From the NCBI GenBank assembly GCA_947359465.1, contig OX375876.1, positions 70,810,998 to 70,874,997 on the forward strand: a DNA stretch of 64,000 bases, written 5' to 3'. Both the position numbers and the translations under genes were made by a program. How positions within the stretch are numbered: position 1 is the first letter of the stretch; each line of letters opens with the position of its first letter. The notes under the pieces are model-generated. The model was not told the DNA's origin. It saw only the letters and a list, made by a program, of their open reading frames with translations, and did not search any database. Shown here piece by piece: positions 22,829 to 33,984 of this stretch. This DNA is from Metellina segmentata. Taxonomy: Eukaryota > Arthropoda > Arachnida > Araneae > Tetragnathidae.

Positions 22829-23476
22829 CTAGGGGGCCCGCCCCCTGCTCGCTAACACTCGCCAACCCCCGGAGGATTGCTTTGCAATCCTCAATGGTTC
22901 GCTGCGCGAACCTATGCTCGCTTCGCTCGCATCCATGAAGACATATGTCCTAGCAGAAGGGATTGTTTACAAAATATCATACTCCAAAAATTATTTTTCA
23001 AATCTAAATTTGCTATAGTACAGAAAAATATATATACAGTACCCTGGAATCAGAATTCAAATGATAACTGTGATCAAATTTTGAGTCGAAATGCGAGCGC
23101 TGCTTTTGAAATTGAATATCCAGCATGGTGTTTGTGTGTACATTTCCAGCACTCTCAAGTCACCCACACTTTTTCATTGAGTTTGTCGTCGAAAGTTGTA
23201 GTGCAAGCGTCTTGTTGAACTATAATGGTTGGCATTGAAAAGGACCGTTTTTTAATGGCCCTGAAAAGATCCTCCGCTTTCTTCGATTTCTAATTATAAA
23301 CTGCAACAGCTCGACTAAAATTCATTTTTGTTTTCAATAAAATTTCAACCGATAACGCTATAAATTCAATTGAGGCGCGAGGCTACGAAGTGAACAAACA
23401 ACCGTACAATGTTGCCAAAATGCGATAACAAATAACGTCTTTCTTGCGTGCCACGTAAGAGAATTATATATATAGA
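22829..23476 (-). mobile_element. Helitron, family 2, copy B
   Basis: On the minus strand it starts TCTATATATATAATTCTCTT at 23476 and ends in a GC hairpin plus CTAG at 22829, with A before and T after the insertion in plus-strand terms. The empty site is preserved in the left arm of the fold-back element, where GATAAGAAGAAAAATAAGAT is continuous (about 20510). The 3' part has the same hairpin-rich style as the copies at 20.0 and 38.0 kb, and the whole body matches the copy at 62.1-62.7 kb. No coding capacity. Confidence 0.88.
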
Positions 23477-24504
23477 TAATTCTTCTTATCGTGTCACCTG
23501 TGAAAAAAGTTAATATGAAAATAATTAAAAATTAATATGAAAATATTAATTAATATAATTAATAATTAACATTAAAATCTAATTATGACATGCACGAATG
23601 TTTATAGCATCAATTCATGCAAAATCATATATAATACGCTATTAACATCACCAAATGACAGTAAAAAAGGAGCAATTAAATTTACTCAGAGGCCGCCATT
23701 TTGTTATAAATAGAATATATACATAAAATAAAGTAAATATTATTAAAAATAGCTAACTACATGCACAAAACATCACTTACTCGCCATTACTTTAATAGCT
23801 GTCATTTAACATCATCAAATAACATTTAAAAGGAGCAAAAAAAATGTTCCGAAGCCGCCATTTTGAATGTCCGCCATTACTGCCATAGGCGAAATCTGAG
23901 ATGGCCTCATATCCAAAATTAAATCTTCATATATGTAGTATATATGTGCCCCAAGTTGTATGCGTCTATCATTAAAGGCACAATTATTTCACATATCAGC
24001 CGTACTATATGTTCTAAGGCAAAATCTCTTACGAAGGCAAGTATAATGAAATCGGTTCAAATTTAGTTTGTTTGATGCGAATTGGACGTTCTAAAATGTT
24101 TTAAGAGTTTCTATGACTGAAAGGCATTCGTTTAGGTCATTTTATCATTGTTGTACAAAAAAAGTGAGAGTCAGACGTTGTATGTAGAAAACTGAGAACG
24201 CCAGAATTGGAGAACTTCCACCACCGGTTTCTTTACTAAGATATCCTTAAATTTGAAATTGTTAATTGATATGTTCATTTGAGGTGGCTGGTTGTTTGTG
24301 GCTCATGCACCATAAAACTCAATTTACAAAAAGAAACTTGTTTTATGCTAATTTTATTAACAATTCAGAAGTAAGTCATCGTTGATGTACATTCCAAGTA
24401 AGATCCTAACATCAAGGAAAAATTTGTACCGTGTGTAATTTTAGTTTTGATTTTGATTTTTAGGTAAGTAGGTGTGGGTAGCTTTATTTATGTTGTACTG
24501 GAGC

Positions 24505-24785
24505 ATCACTGTGGACTATTAACGACGGTCCGGGATCGATTTTCAAGGGAGATACGAGGACATCACCTCGTTATTTTGAAGCACGGTCAGATGATGAGGT
24601 CACACCAGAGCTACCATCCCATTCTCCAAACTTCATCACCACACCAAAGTGAGGACAATTGAGTCCACGATAGATTTAACGTGCACCGACCCCTTTTTAA
24701 ACGACGGTGTTTGGTTGGATTCGATTCCCTCTGGTTGCTAATCTGTTACTCTTCCAACCGGGGTACCGGCGTCCAGTGAAATAAG
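24505..24785 (-). repeat. tRNA-headed SINE-like repeat, copy 2
   Basis: The minus-strand reading starts with a tRNA-like head (CGGTTGGAAGAGTAACAGAT, then box-B-like GGAATCGAATCC). It continues through GCACGTTAAATC, GTCCTCACTTTGGTGTGGTG and TCATCTGACCGTGC, and ends at GATCCCGGACCGTCG. It is one of the better preserved copies. Confidence 0.7.
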
Positions 24786-26429
24786 GAGATGAAAGAAAAT
24801 GACGAGCATAGTCGATTTATATTTGTACATTTTACATTCCAAACAAATTTAAATTCTTGTTTTTCTCATTCATAAATAAAAAAGTGCTTTGTTTACGTAT
24901 TCATAAAATTTCCACTCAGGGATGTTTTCCAAACAGCATAAGTGAGAAACTGACTACAGTGAATTGTTCAGTGCATCATTCCAGCCCTTTGACTACGTAA
25001 AACAAACCGATTTCGGTCATAAGTCTAATTGGAAAGTGAAAGCTACTACATCTCTGAATACATCCTTGGTATGAAGAAATAGCTCTCAGTGAAATAGTAT
25101 ACTTTTGAACCTCATTATGATTCGATGTTATGAAACTAAGATTCATACTTCTGAAAAGAAACAGAACACTAGATAGACAAGTTCAGTCTTTTGGGGTTTA
25201 CGGAAACGGGATAAATATTGTAAAAGTATACCAATTAGAAGTGACATTTAAGAAAATAACATAATGCGGAATAGGAGTTAGAAAATCAGCTCATTTTTCA
25301 GCAGTCAATGACCTGTGTCGTGGAAGTTATAAATATCTGCAAAATAATTGCTTTTCTCTTTTAAAACATATTGATGCAATAATTTTAGCTCCTGTTGATC
25401 TTTTTGGGGTTCATGGAGACCTCTCTTAATGCAACAACCGGTTCTATTACAAAGCCCAATATTAATATTTGCATTTTCAAAAGATTAAAACAATTTTAAT
25501 AATAAAACTTATAATTTGTGTGTTTTTGTATTAACTTTTATTTCACATCAAATCATCAGTAAAATTATAGTACGCCTTGAGTAGAGGAAAACTTAAGGCA
25601 ATTCATAAAAAAATTATTTAACACGAAAAAATCGTTTATTTCAAGTGTTACTGTAGCGCAGGGTTCTTCAACCTGTGTTCCACGGAACCAATGGGTTCCT
25701 AAAAGGTTTGCAGGTTTTGAAGGGTTCCTCCGTGTTTATGGAACAGATTACAACAATTTTATGATGGAAACAAATATTCATATAACAACTCGTCGCCGTG
25801 AAGGCTGCTGGGAACGTAGCGCTGCAGTCGCGATTGCAGCGCTATGGTGCGGCGCGCAAACTAATCAACCTAATTGCTTTGAATGTTGTTTCCGTCATGA
25901 CGAACTGATAGAATTCTGCTATCCGTAGTGGACCACGTCAGTCAGACCGAAGCCTAATAAGGTTCTGAGAGAGGACTGATGGAGCCAAGACAAAGCTTGG
26001 CAGTGGCATACACAGACTTCTTTTATGGGGAGGGTGGTTAGACAAGGCTGTGCGCGAAAGAACAGTCGCACTCCCGGCCTAAATGTTGGAATTACTAGGC
26101 TTTTTCACTAATTCGTTGAGGATTCAAAACACTGACTTCACTGCTTATATTCATATTGTACTGCAATTGCGTACCCAGGATCTAAACTAGGGGGCAGCCA
26201 CGGGGACGTGCGGTGAGCCAACTTATTATCCAAGTAGTCAAGTTTTTATTTTTTACTACCTTTTTAAGAACACTGTCAAAATCTCAAAGATCACAGAACC
26301 ATCCAATACTAAAAAGTACTACTAAATAAGAAATAATGCTAAGAAAAGACAACAAAATTGTTTTACTTTCCTTAAGGCCAAGTGTTTTCGGAAACAAATC
26401 AAATCAACTAAGGGGAAAGAGAAGCATTC
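24786..26429. other. Intergenic with a hAT-like terminus and a GC-rich patch
   Basis: A hAT/Charlie-type end, CAGGGTTCTTCAACCTGTG, starts at 25656 and may be the far end of the hAT remnant at 26.7-27.6 kb. Around 25800-25870 the sequence is CpG-rich and contains a perfect 9-bp inverted repeat, AGCGCTGCA/TGCAGCGCT, with an 8-base loop. No coding region was recognised. Confidence 0.4.
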
Positions 26430-26665
26430 AATTTAGGTCGTACTAGAGCTACACAACGGGTTATTGACGACGGTCCGGAATCAATCCCGAAGGAAAGACC
26501 TGAGGACAGTACCACGTAATTCAGAACCACAGTCAGATAACGAGGCAACACCTTAGCTGGCACCCCACTCTTCAATCTTCCACACCAGGTCAACGTGAGG
26601 ACATTTGAGCCACGACGGATTTAACGTACATCAGCCCTCTCTACACGGCGGCGTTTTAGTTGACA
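26430..26665 (-). repeat. SINE-like repeat, copy 3 (head missing)
   Basis: Minus-strand body only. It reads TTAAATCCGTCGTGGCTCAA, ATGTCCTCACGTTGACCTGG, AGTGGGGTGCCAGCTAAGGT and CATTGATTCCGGACCGTCG-like sequence. The tRNA-like head is not evident. It lies beside the hAT remnant. Confidence 0.6.
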
Positions 26666-26689
26666 AGTTTCAGAGTCTCTCCAAAATTT

Positions 26690-27600
26690 GAAATGTTTCT
26701 TCGCAGTTTGATTTGTTAGCGGTTTCTTAAAGATTTCACTGTAATTTTGGTGTCTGTTCTATTGCTTCCACAGTAACAAATATGAAATGAAGAATTCTGA
26801 AGCACATTGAACAAAATATCAGTTATCTAATATACTGAGGAAAAATGCAAGAAGAATGCAAAATTCAAAGTTTTCTAAATTTGCTAAATGCTTTTGAATA
26901 ACAAAAAGATTAGCATGTTTCATATCTGACATTTTAACGTGGTTAAAAAAACTAGACGAAGTTCAGGCTTTTTTCGTAAATAGTACTAACGATTCTGTTC
27001 AAATAATTCCATCTTGTTTCACAAATATGTGGTAATTTTCTTCCACGAAATTTATCGAGAAATTTTCCACGCTTTGGCAATTTGAAGAAACAAAAGCTAC
27101 AAGACAATCCATAGTAGCAAAATAGCTGCGACGTTCGGGTATGTTTGAATCGCATGAGGCAATGCTAAACTTAAGCAGTGTTCATAGCAGTGAACATTAG
27201 GGGCTTGCGGAAAAGACGCTTTAATATTGGCTTGTACTTTTTTCACCGCAATGCGTAAAGTCTTTAACATGCCTCAAAATGAGATTTGATAGCGCTGTTG
27301 CTGCTTTGTATTCAATTTAGTCTTGAAAAAAAAAAAAAAAACTTTCTTCTATTCTTCCTCCTTTAATTGTAAAGTAATTTACACGTGTAAATTGTGATTT
27401 GTTCGAGACATCAGTTGTCTCATCAGATATATGACACACAAAAAAAGATTATTCTTATTGTTTAATATTTTAAGTAAGTGTATTGGAAACAGATTCCAGT
27501 AAACCATTTTGATGCCACCTTTAAATATTGTAAAAGTCTCCAAATGATTTTTAGAAGCCCGTTCTAAGAAGGTGATCATACTGGGCGGAGTAATTCAAAA
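26690..27600 (-). pseudogene. hAT transposase remnant (DUF4371-like)
   Basis: Minus-strand fragments in the right order: SDETTDVSNKSQFTR near 27430-27375, PQAPNVHCYEHCLSLALPHA near 27220-27150, CETRWNYLNRIVSTIYEK near 27030-26965, then DILFNVLQNSS and ITVKSLRNR near 26790-26700. These are the catalytic D-strand, C-H and TRW landmarks of DUF4371-type hAT transposases. Frames are broken repeatedly and the hATC dimerisation end is not found, so it is a fossil. Confidence 0.65.
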
Positions 27601-27649
27601 GCTCCTAATAATTACTTGGGTTGTTCGAGATTTTTGTTTGATTTTCGGC

Positions 27650-27885
27650 CCGAAGGTTGCAACTCGATCCAACCAAAGACCGCCGGATTGGTGCATGTTA
27701 AAACCGCTCTGGATAAAATGTCCTCACGTTGGTGTGGTGTGAAAGTTTGAAGTCTGGGGTTCCAAATCAATTATGTCATCTGACCGTTGTTAAAAACTAT
27801 GAGGTAGTGTCCTCGTATCTCTCCTGCCGCATTGATTATGGACCGTCGTCAACAGCCCATTTTGTAGCTCTTGTACAACGTACAT
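27650..27885 (+). repeat. SINE-like repeat, copy 4
   Basis: Plus-strand copy. A degenerate head (GGTTGCAACTCGATCC) is followed by TGTCCTCACGTTGGTGTGGT, GTCATCTGACCGTTGTTAAA and ATTATGGACCGTCGTCAAC. It is more diverged than copy 2. Confidence 0.6.
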
Positions 27886-28154
27886 TGAAACTTTCATTCC
27901 CTTCTTTTTTTATCCCCTTCGTCAAGCGGTAGTAGTGGAGGAAGCATGACGATTTCTTACAAAATAAAACTAAAAACTATTAAAAAACTGTTTTTGTTGA
28001 CAGCTTTTTTTATAAAAGAACAGAGAACAATGAACACGTTTAGGTTCTGTCACTCATCTGATGAAAATATCTATTTTCATTTACTTTGTGAATATGCTTG
28101 CGTTTTAAAAATTTGAATGCTGCCTCGCCATTCGATTCCGCTTAAAATATTATA

Positions 28155-29040
28155 CGAGGTGCGTTCCATAAGTAATTCGACTTAATTCATAAGAAAAATT
28201 ATTTATTGAACATATTTGTACAATTAGTTAAAAATTTTCAAAATAGCACCCTCCTGAGTCGTTACATTTCTGGAGACGGTGTTTCCAGGCTTGGAAGCTT
28301 TTCTCCGGAATGTCCTTTAGAGCCGATGTAACATGAGCCTGGATGTTTTCAATCATGTCCCAATGTTTCCCTTTCAGGACTCTTTTTAAGCGAGGAAACA
28401 AAAAAAATGTCTGGAGAACTAGGTCAGGACTGTAGGGAGGCTGATGAACCAATGTGGTGTGGGTTGGTTCTGGCCAGGAAATCGTTGACAACGAGGGCGC
28501 TGTGGCTTGACGCTTTGTCGTGATGAAGTTTCCATGCATTCTTGATGTCACTTCGGCTTCGCGCGACCCTCTCTTTCAGCCTTTTGAGCACTTCCAAGTA
28601 AAAAACTGCTTTCACAGTAGTCCTGGTAAGTACGGATTCGTGGTGTACAATACCTCTGACGTCAAAGAAGACAATGAGCATGGTTTTGATACTGTCATGG
28701 TTTTATACTTGTGCCATCGGAGAACTTGTGATTTGGATATGTTATCAATCCCAAAGGCCTGCTGAATTAATAGAGATGTTTTGGTGGGGAACTTCCCAAG
28801 TTTAACGTAAAATTTTATAACGTAACGTTGCTCCATAGAACGATCCATCGCGCCATGTTACATTAAGCTAAAACGGGGTTCACGGGAACGCACGTTCTGA
28901 CTCTCCAACTACTCGGAGGCAACTGAGAATAGGTGCGTTATGACGCAACCCCCCCCCCCCCTCCACCTAGTCCAGCAGGTTAGAGTCGCTGCGGTTGTAT
29001 AGTCGCGTCTTTGATCGCATTATTTATGGAAAACACCCTG
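28155..29040 (-). mobile_element. Internally deleted mariner element
   Basis: Ends CGAGGTGCGTTCCATAAGTA on the left, and CAGGGTGTTTTCCATAAATA when the right end is reversed, a mariner-type inverted repeat of about 27 bp. TA lies on both sides (28153-28154 and 29041-29042). The element is 886 bp where full mariners are about 1.3 kb. A run of 13 C residues lies at 28949-28961, inside the 5' part. The transposase is broken, so it could only have moved with help. Confidence 0.88.
28228..28848 (-). pseudogene. Mariner transposase, deleted and missing the third D
   Basis: The minus-strand start (28848) gives an N-terminal helix-turn-helix region with YVIKFYVKLGKFPTKTSLLI and ISKSQVLRWHK. It jumps near 28680 to MLIVFFDVRGIVH, so the middle of the protein (second DNA-binding domain and first catalytic D region) is deleted. 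Next come YLEVLKRLKERV, the second D in HHDKASSHSALVVNDFLA, then PPYSPDLVLQTFFLFPRLKR. Relatives have SPDL--(S/A)D(Y/F) for the third D of DD34D; here that residue is T. The end is ASGG-like SGGCYFENF. Dead copy. Confidence 0.82.
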
Positions 29041-29044
29041 TATA

Positions 29045-30214
29045 ATAACTTGTTAAACTTGTTATCAATCAAAAAATATATATATTTCCAATTTTAGCAT
29101 TTGTTCCCTTTTGTAAAAACGTGTCTCAATTAAATCTATTTGTTAACTGCACAACTTTATCATCTCTTAGAATACTGTCAAGGTGTCTTCCTCGGGGAGA
29201 TGGTTAAGAATCAACCACAAAAAAAAATCGAGATGAAAAAAATATGACGTTAATTTAGTTTCAAAAAGTTTACTTAAGAAGACCATTACATATTCATGAA
29301 TTGTTTTTTCCTTTATAAGTTTGTTGAAGCATTAAATTTTACGGTCTTGAAGACCAAAATATATATTTTACATACACATAAAGCAAACCCTAGTTTAGAA
29401 GACCCTGTAAAAATTTCCCAGAAAACTCTCTAACTCAATCGCAATAAATCTGCAGAAAATGAAAAATATTTCGTTTTACATTAGTTTATAATTCTGTTTT
29501 AGTTCCAAACAAAAATTACGGGTTAGGACTTTTGCAATAGCTTAAAGTTTTTAGGTGTAATTTAAACTATATAAGCACAGCAGAATATTAAAGTAGCTAC
29601 ATTAAGATATATAATGAATAGAATCAAAACGGAATGAAAAAACAATGAAATTTTAAAATACACATTTGTACTCACCCGAAAAACTTGTTAGAAAACCAAC
29701 CTTCAAAAACACAAGACAAAAACTATTTCTGTGTTGTCCAAATGTGATGTTCAAACTGAGAGTGAGAAGTGAGAAGAAAATATCCCATAAGAAAGTAGGG
29801 GAATAGTTTTCTAAGAAATCCGTTGCCCCCGAACTCATACAATTAGAAGTGTTTCCTGTTGATACCAGTTTGAGCAAAGCTATCTCCCTTCTACTCATTG
29901 TTCATGTCGAACCTGTCAAGACTTGACCAGAGAGAGAAACAGTCCGCAATGTGCCTTTTTTTATCCAATTTTTGGTCCCTTATTGATTCTCTATAGCCTT
30001 GAGAGGGTCGCTCCGGAGGAAATGTTGTAACGGGACACCAAGGTCAGCAAGGCTACGCTGTGTCATGGACATTTCGGAAGCGCGCAATTTATCAAGCTAT
30101 AGGGATACCATTTTAACTACTTCAATTCACATTCTTTTACTTTCGTTTCCGTTACTATTTCGACTTGAGGAAAGAGATAACGGTTGAGTCCCTTTTTAGT
30201 TAATTTATTAAGGA
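29045..30214. other. Intergenic with one candidate exon
   Basis: Mostly AT-rich, with nothing recognisable as a mobile element. A candidate minus-strand exon at 29676-29898 is listed separately. Confidence 0.4.
29676..29898 (-). other. Candidate protein-coding exon, unrecognised
   Basis: A minus-strand ATG in the context AACAATGAGTAG opens 74 codons that end at TTTTTCGG/GTGAGT, a near-consensus donor. The translation has a hydrophobic stretch (FLWDIFFSLLTLSLNI). I do not recognise the protein and see no second exon, so this could equally be chance. Confidence 0.22.
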
Positions 30215-30782
30215 CCAGCAGAAATACCCGGCTTTGCTCGGGTTGAATTAATAATATGTTGATTGAAAAGTCATCATCAATTCTTTTTCATAAAAGAATG
30301 TTAGCATCATTTAAGTGTGCGGGGGGAAAATGTAATACCAATTTAACTTCTCCATCGGTTCTACAAATTACTTCGGACGCAAATATGCATATATGTTATA
30401 CATATACCACCACGAGAGTACCCATGTCTAGTGATATTTTGCAGGAAATAAATAAATAAAATCCACTTCCTAAATAATATTTCTGGAATAGGTAATATAC
30501 CGAAACACATAAGCAAACAGAAACAAAATTTCAATCCTTAAAAAAAGCAAAATTCTGAAAAAAAAATCTGTTCTAGCTTGTTGAATTTCGACTACCTGAA
30601 TATATACTGGAGTAAAACAATTCAACAAAAAATTGAACGATATTGATAAAGACAATGATTTATAAGAAAAAATAACACCTATTTAAAATGCTTGGGAATC
30701 TCTAAATATGACCGCCACCATCTCGTATTCAACTCAAATACCCCCAAAAAAGAATTATAAATCAAATTTTAAAAATTAAACA
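30215..30782 (-). mobile_element. Helitron 3' end, family 3 relative (5' end not found)
   Basis: On the minus strand the sequence ends CCCGAGCAAAGCCGGG (hairpin), TATTTCTGCTGG, then T. That is a CTRR-type Helitron terminus with A at 30214 on the plus strand. Further inside, CTACAAATTACTTCGGACGC resembles CTACAACTTACTTTGGACAC in the neighbouring Helitron, so it belongs to the same broad family. The 5' boundary is unknown; 30782 is only where the next Helitron begins. Confidence 0.5.
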
Positions 30783-32005
30783 CTAGCAAAATACCCGACC
30801 TTACTCGGTTTGAATTGGTTTACTCTAGATTGAAGAGATAATCAAAATATATAATGACTTACGTTTTTTGTAGAATAAAAATTTATTTTAACACCTTTCG
30901 CCATCTTTATATTTTCTACAACTTACTTTGGACACAAATCCTACACATGCATATCCATTCATGTAATACATTTCACATACATCGCACAATTGCTGTATGA
31001 CAAAGCAACAAAATCACGAAAGGTGATACTAAGGTTACTACTATAAAAGACGATTTTGAGGGAGATTTGGAATTCCCTTTCTTAAGTTCTTTTCATGTTC
31101 AACTCAATTAATTAAATTACGATTTACGGCGAGTGCTCTCGCACTCATAATCAACAAAACAATATATTTTTTTTTACTTGTGGCACTCTTGCCTCCGGTA
31201 TGCGACATTGTGAAATTTTGCAATCTTCTCCTGTCATTATTACAACGAATTTTTTAATATTGGAAAAAGTTCTAGTTCGGATTTTTAAACATTATTATTC
31301 TTTCAATAACGGCATTATTCTTTCAATAACGGCATTATTCTTTCAATAATGGCATAACTACACTTAAAATTTACTGAAAATTTATACTGACTTACCTAAC
31401 ATTTTTAAGTCTAATACTTTGTGGTGCTATTGCGTGTGATGAGAAGGAAAACACATTTATTAAAATAATAAATATTTAAAACAGAAAACAGTAAAATAGA
31501 ACAAAATAAAAGATGTCGGAAAAAATTGTTCTAAAGATATTAATTTGTGATTCATTTTTATCTCTTGATCTCGCACAGTTGCCACAATTTACAACTAAAA
31601 GTGCACAAAATTTAGAAATGTGAAATTAATTCAGAGCGAAAGAAACAGAAAATATCACTGCTCACGCGATCTTGTTCATTCTCGTTTCGTTGAAAAATAT
31701 CGTCTGTCTCAAATATTCCAAAATCGTTTTCATTGCGCAAAGAACAAAAATAAGACTCGAAATAAATGAAGTATCAGAGCTGAAATTCCATTAAAAACTA
31801 TAATTTTTTGAAGAATAATTACTTTTTCAGCAGTGCTGGTAAAACAATTGAAGTAATCGTAATATTCAATAGACATTCCAATTTTTCCGAAACTACCAAA
31901 TTATGGTTGATTTAAGTATACTTTCTCATGTGTTTTAGCATGAAACTCATCTAAATATAACAATAAAGACATATTTAATATTGCATTCACTAAACTAATA
32001 GATAA

Positions 32006-33640
32006 TCTATATAAATAAGAATGGAGTGTTTGTTTGTACATTCAATATTTTCGACCCATTTCAAGTTTTCTATCCGTTTTGGACCCTTCTGATGCCGAAT
32101 CCGCCTTATTCTCGTTTGGTGTCTGTCTGTCTGTCTGTATGTTGTGCCCTATACACGTCCACGCGGTTTAAGATATTTTCATGGAAATTTGCAGACAGTG
32201 AGTACTTATCTTCATTTAGTGAGTGGCATTGGTTGCGAAAGTTTGTCTGTCCGTCTTTCTGTTCTATGCTCGATTTTGTGTTTGTGTGTTTGTGTAGACA
32301 TCACATGAATTGTATTCCAGATATTTGATTACAATGTGTTTTATTTTATACATTATTTATTAGTTTCGTGAATGCAATATTAAACATTTTTTTATTGTTA
32401 TATTTAGAAGAGTTTCATGCTAAAACACCTGAGTAAGTATACTTAAATCAGCCACAATTTGATAGTTTTCGAAAAATTGGAATGTAGTTTGAGTATTACG
32501 ATTACTTTCATTTGCTTTACCAGTAATGCTGAAAACCAATTATTTTTCAAAAAAAAATGTTATGGTGAAATTTTAGCTCTGATACTTTATTTATTTCGAG
32601 TCTTATTTTTATTCTTTGCGCAATGAAAACGATTTCCGAATATTTGGGACAGACGATATTTTTCAACGAAACGAGAATGAACAAGATCGCTCGAGCAGTG
32701 ATATTTTCTGTTTCTATCGTTCTGAATTATTTTCACATTTCTAAATTTTGTGCACTTTTAGTTGTAAGTTGTGGCAACTGTGCGAGATCAAGAGATAAAA
32801 TTGAATCACAAATTAATATCTTTAGAACAATTTTTTGCGACATCTTTTATTTTGTTTTATTTCGCTGTTTCCTGTTTTAAATATTTATTATATTATAATA
32901 AATGTGTTTTCCTTCTCATCACACGCAACAGCACCACAAAGTATTAGACTTAAAAATGTTAGGTAAGTGAGTATAAATTTCAGTGTAGTTATGCCATTAT
33001 TGAAAGGATAATGCCGTTATTTAAAGAATAATGCCGTTATTTAAAGAATAATGCCGTTATTTAAAGAATAATGCCGTTATTTAAAGAATAATGCCGTTAT
33101 TTAAAGAATAATGCCGTTATTGAAAGAATAGTAATGTTTAAAAATCCAAACTAGAACTTTTTCCAACATTAAAAAATTCTTTGTCATAATGACAGGGGAA
33201 GATTGCAAAATTTCACAATGTCGCATACCGGAGGCAAGAGTGCCACAAGTAAAAAAATATTGTTTTGTTGACTATGAGTGCGAGAGCACTCGCCGTAAAT
33301 CGTAATTTTAATTAATCGAATTGAACATAAAAAGAACTTAAGAAAGGGAATTCCAAATCTTCCTATAAATCGTCTTTTATAGTAGTAACCTTAGTATCAC
33401 CTTTCGTGATTTTGTAGCATTGTCATACAGCAATTGTGCAATGTATGTGAAATGTATTACATGAATGGATATGCATGTGTAGGATTTGTGTCCAAAGTAA
33501 GTCGTAGAAAATATAAAGATGGCAAAAGGTGTTAAAATAAATTTTTTTTCTACAAAAAACGTAAGTCATTATATATTTTGAATATCTCTTCAATCTAGAG
33601 TAAACCAATTCAAACCGAGTAAGGTCGGGTATTTTGCTAG
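32006..33640 (+). mobile_element. Helitron, family 3, inner copy (E1)
   Basis: Plus strand, 1,635 bp. It starts TCTATATAAATAAGAATGGA at 32006 after an A and ends GGTCGGGTATTTTGCTAG at 33640 before a T. It is inserted in the opposite orientation into the outer copy. Neither copy has Rep/helicase coding; the frames at 32026-32328 and 32623-32880 are accidental. The 20-bp tandem repeat has expanded to about seven units here. Confidence 0.88.
32990..33130 (+). repeat. 20-bp minisatellite inside Helitron E1
   Basis: The unit ATAATGCCGTTATTTAAAGA is repeated about seven times; the first and last units carry TGAAAG in place of TTAAAG. The homologous site in the outer copy (31288-31350, complementary strand) has about three units. 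Confidence 0.9.
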
Positions 33641-33984
33641 TGTATAAAATAAAATACACTGCAATCAAATATCTGGAATACAATTCATGTGATGCTTACA
33701 CAAACACACAAACACAAAATCGAGCATAGAACAGAAAGACGGACAGACTTTCGCAACCACATCCACTCACTAAATGAAGATAAGTACTCACTGTATGCAA
33801 ATTTCTATGAAAATATCTTAAACCGCGTGGACGTGTATAGGGCACAACATACAGACAGACAGACAGACACCAAACGAGAAAAAGGCGGATTCGGCATCAG
33901 AAGGGTCCAAAACGGATAGAAAACTTGAAATGGGTCGAAAATATTGAATGTACAAACAAACACTCCATTCTTATTTATATAGAT

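Larger units (their letters stand above)
18614..24007. mobile_element. 5.4-kb fold-back (palindromic) element
   Basis: The two ends are inverted copies: TAGTACGGCTGATATGTG at 18614, and its complement ending at 24007. The left arm is 18614-18688 plus 20039-21128, and the right arm is 22225-22828 plus 23477-24007. Each arm is about 1.14-1.17 kb once the nested Helitron is removed. The spacer 21129-22224 is single-copy. The arms carry the start of a conserved gene in opposite orientations, and the spacer carries the continuation of the right-arm copy. The structure is therefore an inverted duplication of the 5' part of a larger gene-bearing repeat. TA may flank it. The superfamily is not known to me. 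Confidence 0.8.
30783..33983 (-). mobile_element. Helitron, family 3, outer copy (E2), interrupted
   Basis: On the minus strand it starts TCTATATAAATAAGAATGGA at 33983 and ends at 30783 with a hairpin, GGTCGGGTATTTTGCTAG. A (30782) and T (33984) flank it. It is split by an inner Helitron of the same family: 33983-33641 is the 5' part and 32005-30783 is the rest. Removing the insert restores ATTTTATACATTATCTATTA, matching the uninterrupted inner copy. It contains a CTGT microsatellite and a 20-bp tandem repeat of about three units (31288-31350). Confidence 0.88.

Noticed and set aside
22877..23218. 113-codon open frame as a gene
   Set aside because: It lies wholly within Helitron B; the sister copy at 62.1-62.7 kb does not keep the frame.
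26187..26206. CTAGGGGGCAGCCACGGGG as a Helitron 3' end (minus strand)
   Set aside because: No matching Helitron body or 5' TC end is found nearby, and the hairpin does not pair properly.
32623..32880. 85-codon open frame as a gene
   Set aside because: It lies wholly within Helitron E1 and its counterpart in E2 is not open.
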